This document shows positions 1 to 5,313 of a stretch of DNA of 5,313 nt, in pieces. The stretch covers positions 1-5,313 of the forward strand of contig QNCE01000087.1 of assembly GCA_003644405.1 (NCBI GenBank). Reading direction: 5' to 3'. The notes beneath the pieces are model-generated. The model saw only the letters and a program-made list of their open reading frames with translations. It was not told the DNA's origin and did no database searches. The stretch comes from Candidatus Omnitrophota bacterium. GTDB lineage: Bacteria; Omnitrophota; Gorgyraeia; Duberdicusellales; 4484-171. A program made the position numbers and the translations under genes. Within the stretch, counting starts at the first letter, position 1, and each line of letters opens with the position of its first letter.

Positions 1-1125
1 ACTGTTTGGGTATTCTTTGCTACCTATAATGAGAGAGAAAGAATCTTACCTAGGGAAGAAAATAATCCTTATGGTGAGGATACCTTAAGAGTAAAGATAG
101 ACCAATTGGAGAATCTTTTTAAAGATTATAAAGATGTATTAGATTGGCGATTAGTAGTTGCTGATAATCGTTCAGAAGGCGATGTTACCTTAAAAGCAGC
201 AAGAGAGATATTTGATAGATACGATAATTATAAGAAATATTTAGATGAGAAAAAAGTAATTCTTTATAAAGTACCTGGGTTTGCTCCTCTATCTCTAATT
301 AAAGGAGGAACTCTCCTTTTTGCCATGCATGATATTATAAACATCTATAGACCTAAAGAGATTGATCTATTTGCTTATACTGATTGTGATACCACAGTAA
401 GATTAGATCTGTTAGGAACTCTAATTAAAGAGGTAATTCAAGGAGAAAGAAAAGTTGTTGCTATTGGTTCAAGAAGTGTTAAAGGGGCTGTGCCTGCACC
501 TCCAGCTCCTCAAGATCCTGAAACTATTATTGCAAATATTCTATCTCCAATAAGAGATACCCTAAGAAGCCTTCTTACAGGAGGGAAAATAGTGGATTGG
601 GGGAAGATAACCTCTTTTGAACAGTTAATTGATCTTCTTAAAGGTTGGTTTAAAGAAGCAGAAGAAGAAATAAATAAAATTAAGGAAATAGAAGATAAGG
701 TAAAGGAAGCTGGTCTTTCTTATTCCCAAGTTAATTCTCGCAAACAAGAACTTCTTACGGAACTTAGAGGTAAAATAGATTTAAAAATGGAACCAGTAAA
801 AGATAAAGAAGGTATCGATCAAGTGAGTAAAAAAGGAGAGGTGTATTATCAGATAGAGACCCAACCAATAAAAGATACCCAATGCGGATTTAAACTCTAT
901 CCTTTAGAGATAATAAAAGAGATTTTAAAGTATGCTCATGTCTATGGTTGGGCATTTGATACAGAATGGCAGGCAATTGCAAAATTTAACTGTCAAGCTT
1001 CTTTAAAAGAGATATCTGTATTATGGTTAGATTCAAGAGCACTATCCCATACCTATCCTGAGATGAGAGTAAGTATGGTAGAAGAAAGGATTGAGCAGAC
1101 AGAGAGGTTGTTTAAAGAAGGAATA
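1..1125 (+). other. Domain: GT-A glycosyltransferase, GT2 / dolichyl-phosphate-glucose-synthase-like (residues 1-375)
   Basis: This domain should transfer a sugar from a nucleotide-sugar donor, as GT2 enzymes do; the acceptor cannot be read from sequence. The visible chain opens with FFATYNERERI, matching the first strand of GT2 enzymes (PxYNE). RLVVADNRSEGD (50-61) sits where the family has VDDGSxDGT. LFAYTDCDT (123-131) is the strand ending in the DxD-type metal and nucleotide-sugar site, here D128-C-D130. KVVAIGSRSV (151-160) is the usual strand after it. DTQCGFKLY (292-300) is the signature shared with ALG5-like enzymes, followed by WAFDTEWQAIAKF (317-329), the helix with the likely catalytic acid. 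ISVLWLDSRALSH (338-350) matches the closing strand. Unlike ALG5, no membrane anchor is visible, though one could lie upstream. The fold call is strong. Activity is plausible because D128, D130, the DTQCGFK box and D320/E322 remain. Confidence 0.85.
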
Positions 1126-4100
1126 TTAGTTTACGACGACTACCTCTACGGTGCTTTTAAAGAAGGAAAATTTTTAGCTGCCCCTGAAGGGAAAGGACTA
1201 GATTACATTAACTTCTATTTCAACATTAAATCTTTACGTGATGAAGGAAAAGAAGGATGGTTAGAAAAGGTAGAGGAAGAACTTAAAGGAAAAAAGGTCT
1301 TAAAATATGAAATTATTGATAAATATCCTACTTTCGCTCCTGCAGAAACACCGAAAGGAAATGTAGCTTTAGTAAGTGAGAATGTTTGGAAAAGTGATGA
1401 TTTTAAAGATTCTTCAAAAGAAAAATCTCTTATGGAGATTCAAAGAAGAACAGAGTTTGAAGATGGCTCGATTGCCCAACTAAGTATTCTCTCCATTCCT
1501 TCAAGAAGACTTCCTTTCTCTAAGGTAGAAGAAAATGAGTTAGATAAAAGAGATAAATTTGTTGCTAAATTAGTAGAAGAACTAACCCAAAATAGAGATT
1601 CTTTTGAGTCTACAGAAAAGACAAAGGAGATAACAGGTAATAATTTTAAACTGAATATTAAAAAAGGTGGTTTTGTTAGTGTAGATATGATCCTTGCTCC
1701 TGCGCCCACTAAAAAGGATGCTATGGAAGATTATCTAAAATCTAGAAATTTTTCTGCACAAAATGGTTGTTATATTGGTAATGAAAATGAGAAAGGAGGA
1801 AGTGATGCTAAAGTAGCAGAGATAAATGGTTTGAAAGTTTATGGAGTAGATAGAGAACAAGAAAAAATTATTTCCCAAGTAATAAAGATGAGTACGTTGG
1901 GGATATTTCAGACGGGTCCTGAAGCAACACAAGAATTATTGAATAGGATTTTAAAAGGAGAGATTAATGTAGATTTTATAGGTTTAGATGTAGATGGTAC
2001 TATTTTGGGAGTAAAAATAGTTAAAGGAAGAGCAGACAAAGAGAAATTAAAAGAAAGAAAAGGAATAAAAAATATCTTATGTCAATTAATTGGGAAAGGT
2101 AAATACATAGTTATTCTTACTGATAATTCCAAAGATTTAACTGAAGAGAGAATTATTAAGCCTTTAATTGAAGAACTTAAAACAAGAGGAATGTCTTTAA
2201 AAGATAATCAAATTACTGTTTACTGTGATGGTATGGTTACTAAGCTTACAATTGATAAAAATTATCAAGAAAAATTTGATTATGATTACAGTAAATATAG
2301 AATTCCTAAGGAAATAAAAGAAAAGATTTTAGAAGTACTGGGAGAAGTAAAAGAGAGAACAGATGGAAAAATCTTTACAAAAGGCTTGTTAGGAAAATTT
2401 TATTTAGAAGTAACTAAAGAAATCACGCAAGAAGATATAGACAATTATAAAAAGGAAGTAGAGAATTTAAAGAAAAATCCTGATTTAACTTTAGAGGAGA
2501 TATATTCAAAGATACAGATATTAAGAAAGAAATATTTTACCAACAAAGCAGGAGTCTTGGTGATGGAAAACGGTAAATTAGTTCCTAAAAGATTCTCCCA
2601 GCTGCAAGAGGTAGTAAAAGAAGATAATAAAGAAGCAATAAAAAGATTTTCCACTTTAATAGATAAATTAGATTGGAGAAAAAGATTAATTCTTTCCTGT
2701 TTAAGTGATTTTACCTATGAGATAAATGAGCAAGATTTAGAGCAAGTTAACATAGAGATCGATGATTCTCAAGATTTTATTCAAAAGCTACATTCAAAAG
2801 AGTCTGTGCATTACATTCATCTTGTCTCTTCTGGCGCAAGCTTAGCTGTAGATTTAAAGATATTTGCGGATTTATTGATTAAGAAATGGTTAAAGTTAAA
2901 TGAAAATTGTTCTTTAGAAGAGTTAGGGGAAAAAGGTTATAAAGTAACATTTGTAGTAAAAGGAGCAAATGCAAGATTTGTAAGTAATCGTCTAACTCAG
3001 TTAAGATCAGCCTCTATTGAGGTAACTGAAGAGGATATAGATAATCTTTTAAAGGAAGAAGAATTTAAGGATTTAAGAAAGGCAAAAGATAAAAAAATAT
3101 TTGAAATTGTAGTTAGTGGAACAAAAGGAGTAGGAGTTAATTTAAAAGAGAAATCACTTGCATTTAGAAATTTACTTAACAATGCAGGAAAGAACACTAT
3201 TTTAGGAATAAAAGGAGAAGAAAATAATCTTACTATCAATATCCTTGATATTGATCATTATCGTTTTGGTCTCTCTTGGCAAGCAATTACTCAGAAAGCC
3301 ACAGGACTTATTTATAAACAAGAAGATAAATTTCCACCCGTATTTATATTAAGAGTTCCTCAAGGTATAGAAGTATATAAAGAATTATGTCCTATGTATA
3401 TTCCCAGATTCACCATGAAGCAATACTATGAGGCAAGAAAAAAATTAATTGATGAAGGAATAAAAGAATATGAATTTAGAAAGAAAATGTTAGAAAGAAG
3501 AAAAGAGGCAGGAAAATGTCTAACTGTAGTTGAAGCGTTAGCTCCTGAGGTATTAATTGAGCCTATTTTAAGAGATAAAGTAAAAAGAGAAGAGTTAATT
3601 AGCCTTATTAATGAAGCCGAAGATGCTTATCAGGCAATAATAGAAAAAGGAAGAAGATTGAAAGAAGAATTCTGTAATAATGTTGCTGAAAAATTGGGAG
3701 GTCGTTTTGATTATTTTGATATTTACTTATATTCTGCAGAAGAAAAGGATAGTGAAGAAAAAGATAGTAAAGAGGAAGAAGTAAAAATTACTTTAGAGAA
3801 AGAAGAAGGTTCTTTAAGTAAGACAAAAGTATATCTATTTAGCATACCTTTAGAAGAAATTAAAAACCATGAATTTAAAGTAGAATTTGCCTCTGATTTT
3901 GGAAAGGTTTTAATCTCTCCATATGAGGTAGCCAATAAAAAAGAATATAAAAATGCGGTAATCTTTAATGGATTGTATTTCTGGACACCAAATACAAAAA
4001 GAATCTACAACTTACAGAGAAAATTTAGAGAAAAAGAACAGATTGAAGAATATGGAGATTATTTAGGAGGATTTGGTTTAGAGAAAAACGGTAAGTTCAG

Positions 4101-5313
4101 TATTTATTCTTTACCCTGTTATAGAAAAGCCTATGTAGCATTAACTAAAGAAGGAGAAATTATTTTTGGTATTTGGGAGTTAAAGAAAGGAAAGATAAAG
4201 ATTGGTGATTATGAGATAGAAATAAATGAAAATAATCTTAATCCAGAAAGAGACAATGATATAGAAATATACACTCCTTTACATTTTGAAAAAGTAATAA
4301 AAGGAGAAGGTAAAGGAACAATTGTAAAGGTTGAGAGAAATAAAGAAGAGCCTCTCTCCCCAAAGGAAATTAGAAATATTGAAAAACTAGTTCCTCCTGG
4401 CACTTTCTATAATCAGGAAAAAGAAGATAAATTAGTAAACAATTTAGAAATAAAGGTAGACCAGAATAGATACAATTTAATAGTTATTGGAAATAGAATT
4501 AAAAAGATTATTAAAGGAGATGTATTCATTCCTTGTTATGGATTTGTGATTTCTTTAACTGAAGAAAAATTCAGAGAGTTAGAAAATAGGCTTACAAATT
4601 ACAATAAACAGATAGAAGGAAACAAAGAAATTTATATCTGGCAAGGAGAAGAACCTGAGTTAATTTTTGAAGATGTCCTGCCTCAAGAACTTAAAGATAA
4701 AAAATTAAAATGGATACTTGGAGGAGTAGCTTTAATTGTCAGTGAAGAAGATAAATGGTATCCTAAAAATGCTAAAGAATTAGAAGAAATTCTTCGTCAA
4801 CAAGGCTGGTTTAATCCTTTATCGATGAAGACTCAAGAAACCCCTGTGGAAAGATTCTGGAAACAGCCAAGAATGTGCATGGGAATAGCGGAAAAAGATA
4901 ACAAAGATTATTTCTTTGCTGCTGCTTTTGATGGAAGACAACCTGACAGTTTCGGAGCAAACTTTATGGAGATGTTAAAGACAATAGAGAAAAAGTTTGA
5001 TAAAGTAAAATACCTTCTTAATCTAGATAGTGGTGCCTCAGTATCAATTAATTTTATTGATAGTAAAGGTAACTTTATTACAGGAAATACTCCTTGCGGA
5101 GTAAAAGGACAAACCTGGGCTTCTCGATTAAGAGAAATAAATTCTATGTTCGTAGTAACATTAGGAAAAGATGGAGGAAAATTTTCATATCCTCTTTCTG
5201 TTCCTGAAGAATTTAAAAAAATAGTAAGCAAGCAATATGCAAAGATAGAGGTAAGGTTGAGTGAGGATAAAACTGACTATGTTTTAGAAGTATTAGAAGG
5301 AGAATCACAACCT
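1..5313 (+). CDS. Giant multidomain sugar-phosphate/glycosyl protein, internal fragment (both ends missing)
   Basis: Frame 1 stays open for all 1,771 codons, which cannot be chance in DNA this A/T-rich. Recognisable protein families follow one another in that frame from end to end. In order they are a GT2-type glycosyltransferase (1-375), an unassigned stretch, a HAD C-terminal half (476-652), a HAD N-terminal half (655-785), an ARMT1/DUF89-like domain (786-1128), a helical connector, a charged linker, and an NAGPA-type phosphodiester glycosidase domain (1276-1722). The glycosyltransferase's first strand lies at the very first codons, so the true start is upstream, and no stop is present downstream. 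No transmembrane-length hydrophobic run or signal peptide is visible. Arginine is almost always AGA throughout, so nothing suggests a recent junction between parts. Each family is usually a protein of its own, so the fusion is unusual. The natural substrate and cellular location are unknown. The coding call is very sure; the function of the whole is not. Confidence 0.97.
589..864 (+). other. Charged, partly coiled-coil insertion inside the glycosyltransferase domain (residues about 197-288)
   Basis: In compact GT2 enzymes the AIGSR strand is followed by a short arginine-bearing helix and then the DTQCGFK box. Here that helix is present (NILSPIRDTLRSLLTGG, 179-195), but about 90 extra residues follow before DTQCGFK. 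The stretch from about 215 to 260 is Lys/Glu-rich with regularly spaced hydrophobic residues (WFKEAEEEINKIKEIEDKV and onward), as in a helical hairpin or coiled coil. A proline-rich turn, PAPPAPQDP (165-173), precedes the helix. The insertion could be an interaction arm. No known domain was recognised in it, and its boundaries are approximate. Confidence 0.6.
1126..1425 (+). other. Unassigned coding stretch between glycosyltransferase and HAD-like regions (residues 376-475)
   Basis: This is coding sequence in the same open frame, and I do not recognise a family in it. It contains an aromatic, probably beta-rich segment (VYDDYLYGAFKEGKF, 377-391; LDYINFYFNIKSL, 400-412), then a charged helix (WLEKVEEELKGKK, 420-432), then KGNVALVSENVW (452-463). 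The last segment faintly resembles the strand and turn before the cap of phosphomannomutase-like HAD proteins, so the following domain may begin slightly earlier than I have placed it. Confidence 0.5.
1426..1956 (+). other. Domain: cap and C-terminal half of a phosphomannomutase-like HAD phosphatase (residues 476-652)
   Basis: HAD phosphatases remove or move phosphate, often on sugars, using an aspartate nucleophile. This part shows only the second half of such a fold. RTEFEDGSIAQLSIL (483-497) resembles the cap strand of phosphomannomutase-like members. KKGGFVSVDMILAP (554-567) followed by TKKDAMEDYL (570-579) matches the strand plus motif III lysine. GCYIGNENEKGGSDAKVAEI (589-608) corresponds to motif IV, normally GDxxxGND, and GLKVYGV (610-616) is the next strand. 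The closing TGPEATQELLNRIL (638-651) resembles the C-terminal helix of HAD proteins. The first motif IV aspartate is replaced by N594, although D602 remains. No DxDGT nucleophile motif lies upstream in this window; one lies just downstream instead. The fold is fairly likely. Catalysis by this half alone is not expected. Confidence 0.6.
1963..2355 (+). other. Domain: N-terminal half of a phosphomannomutase-like HAD phosphatase with intact nucleophile motif (residues 655-785)
   Basis: VDFIGLDVDGTILG (657-670) is HAD motif I, with the expected nucleophile D663 and acid/base D665. KYIVILTDNSKDL (701-713) is motif II with T707. After it come a helix (ERIIKPLIEELKTRG, 716-730), the strand QITVYCDGMVTKLTI (737-751), and a tyrosine-rich segment leading into a helix (YDYSKYRIPKEIKEKILEVL, 761-780). 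This order matches phosphomannomutase-type HAD proteins up to the start of their cap. The expected continuation, meaning the cap, motif III Lys and motif IV acidic site, is not recognisable after residue 785. A matching segment instead lies immediately upstream at 476-652. Motifs I and II are confident. Whether this forms a complete enzyme depends on pairing with the upstream half. Confidence 0.75.
2356..2667 (+). other. Helical region leading into the ARMT1/DUF89-like core (residues 786-889)
   Basis: This stretch is strongly charged and predicted helical by eye (for example DIDNYKKEVENLKKNP, 812-827, and LTLEEIYSKIQILRKK, 829-844). DUF89 proteins begin with a helical lobe before their alpha/beta core, so this may be that lobe, but no specific motif confirms it. 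It could equally be a spacer after the HAD half. A GGAG-like run before the ATG at 2563 is part of the coding sequence and not a credible gene start. Confidence 0.4.
2668..3384 (+). other. Domain: ARMT1-like (DUF89, damage-control phosphatase family) core with altered metal site (residues 890-1128)
   Basis: DUF89 proteins are metal-dependent phosphatases that clear damaged or excess phosphometabolites, including sugar phosphates. Several family segments appear in order. DWRKRLILSCLSDFTYEI (890-907) sits at the family's LWGNxxDLS region. IEIDDSQDFIQKL (918-930) matches the strand ending in the conserved acidic turn. VHYIHLVSSGASLAVDLKIF (936-955) matches the strand with the DNAGFEL..DL box. 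KVTFVVKGANARFVSNRL (981-998) matches the class III strand ending in FVSD. VVSGTKGVGVNL (1037-1048) follows, then TILGIKGEENNLTI (1066-1079), matching the KGDxNYRKL segment. FPPVFILRVPQGIEVYK (1111-1127) matches the final strand. The metal-binding Asp-Asn pair reads S943-S944 and the FVSD aspartate is N996, whereas D951 and K1071 remain. From family knowledge this points to a non-catalytic or re-purposed domain. The similarity is distant and the call is moderate. Confidence 0.55.
3403..3714 (+). other. Helical connector of unknown role (residues 1135-1238)
   Basis: This region joins the DUF89-like and glycosidase domains. It reads as long charged helices: YYEARKKLIDEGIKEYEFRK (1142-1161), then LISLINEAEDAYQAIIEKGR (1199-1218), with VVEALAPEVLIEPILRDKV (1176-1194) between them. 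I recognise no family. Part of it could be the C-terminal helices of the DUF89-like domain. Confidence 0.45.
3739..3768 (+). repeat. Two tandem 15-base units encoding EEKDS-EEKDS
   Basis: The units at 3739-3753 and 3754-3768 differ at a single base (AAG against AAA for lysine), so both encode EEKDS. They begin a Lys/Glu/Asp/Ser-rich linker (residues about 1244-1275) that precedes the glycosidase domain. The near identity at the DNA level suggests a recent small duplication. The segment looks like a flexible, probably disordered spacer. Confidence 0.85.
3826..5166 (+). other. Domain: phosphodiester glycosidase, NAGPA/DUF2233 family (residues 1276-1722)
   Basis: NAGPA-family enzymes cleave a sugar from a sugar-1-phosphodiester; the animal enzyme uncovers mannose-6-phosphate on lysosomal proteins, and bacterial relatives act at or outside the cell surface. 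The family's landmarks occur in order: a first strand KVYLFSIPLEEI (1276-1287), NAVIFNGLYFWTPN (1318-1331) for the INGGFF turn, NENNLNPERDNDIEIYTP (1409-1426) for the N..R....LYTP stretch, VFIPCYGFVIS (1508-1518) for the IPxxGxVLS strand, ILGGVALIVSEEDKWY (1572-1587) for the GGPxLVxxG turn, PRMCMGIA (1623-1630) for PRTAIG, AAFDGRQPDSFGANFMEML (1641-1659) for the VDGR...GxTxxELA helix, and LLNLDSGAS (1672-1680) for NLDGGGSS. The domain is longer than usual because of charged insertions near 1438-1480 and 1522-1560. The DGR motif, D1676 and G1678 are kept, while the glycines at 1677 and 1679 are Ser and Ala. Activity is possible but unproven. Confidence 0.85.
5167..5313 (+). other. Unassigned segment after the glycosidase domain, cut by the window edge (residues 1723-1771)
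   Basis: The frame continues without a stop through FSYPLSVPEEFKKIVSKQY (1728-1746), then a beta-like segment KIEVRLS (1748-1754) and YVLEVLEGE (1760-1768). No family is recognised. It could be the start of a further domain, since the ending is simply truncated at the window boundary. Confidence 0.6.

Noticed and set aside
325..327. First in-frame ATG as a possible true gene start
   Set aside because: It lies within the glycosyltransferase domain, after its first two conserved strands, so starting here would remove the nucleotide-sugar binding region. The start must be upstream of the window.
2551..2565. GGAG eight bases before an in-frame ATG at 2563, resembling an internal ribosome binding site and start
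   Set aside because: GGA GTC are codons of the same frame, the frame is open on both sides, and the ATG does not coincide with the start of a recognisable domain. Purine-rich runs like this are frequent in this sequence.
3091..3097. Runs of seven A (here and near 5213-5219) that might cause programmed frameshifting or sequencing indels
   Set aside because: The same reading frame continues on both sides with no stop, family motifs continue in that frame past 3097, and the runs do not have the phase of a classical X XXY YYZ slip site.
1440..5231. Scattered minus-strand open frames of 64-107 codons, the longest at 4908-5231
   Set aside because: All lie opposite the continuous + frame, encode low-complexity Ser/Phe/Leu-rich peptides typical of reading A/T-rich coding DNA backwards, and match no recognisable family. 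At least the longest uses a non-ATG start.
1..5313. Search for RNA genes, CRISPR repeats, insertion-sequence ends, promoters, terminators and riboswitches
   Set aside because: No tRNA-like cloverleaf, regularly spaced repeats, terminal inverted repeats or hairpin-plus-T-run was found by reading, and coding sequence occupies every base.

Overview
The whole 5,313-base window is the inside of one very large protein-coding gene on the + strand. Frame 1 is open from the first base to the last: 1,771 sense codons with no stop, no start that can be defended and no intergenic DNA. The protein therefore continues past both edges. The DNA is A/T-rich (about one third G+C by eye). The coding strand is purine-heavy, arginine is nearly always AGA, and Lys, Glu and Ile dominate. 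I see no introns, RNA genes, mobile elements or CRISPR. This suggests a prokaryote, probably an uncultured lineage that makes giant multidomain proteins. Omnitrophota is my best guess from general knowledge of such proteins, but nothing in the window proves it.

Layout by residue of the visible product. Residues 1-375 are a GT-A glycosyltransferase of the GT2/dolichyl-phosphate-glucose-synthase type (ATYNE, TDCD, AIGSR and DTQCGFK motifs), interrupted by a charged, partly coiled-coil insertion at about 197-288. Residues 376-475 are unassigned. Residues 476-652 look like the cap and C-terminal half of a phosphomannomutase-like HAD phosphatase. Residues 655-785 look like the N-terminal half of the same fold (DVDGT, then LTDNS), so the two halves appear in reversed order. 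Residues 786-1128 resemble the ARMT1/DUF89 damage-control phosphatase family, with the expected metal-binding residues replaced. Residues 1135-1238 are a helical connector and 1244-1275 a Lys/Glu/Asp/Ser linker with a small tandem repeat. Residues 1276-1722 are a phosphodiester glycosidase (NAGPA/DUF2233) domain, the clearest call along with the glycosyltransferase. Residues 1723-1771 are an unassigned tail running off the window.

The shared theme is sugar and sugar-phosphate chemistry: a sugar transferase, two kinds of sugar-phosphate phosphatase fold and a glycosidase for sugar-1-phosphodiesters, all on one chain. Several catalytic positions are altered (GD to GN in HAD motif IV, the DN pair and the FVSD Asp in the ARMT1-like domain, LDGG to LDSG in the NAGPA domain). 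Some domains may therefore be structural, sugar-binding or otherwise repurposed. No signal peptide, membrane segment or regulatory signal is visible, because the gene's ends lie outside the window.
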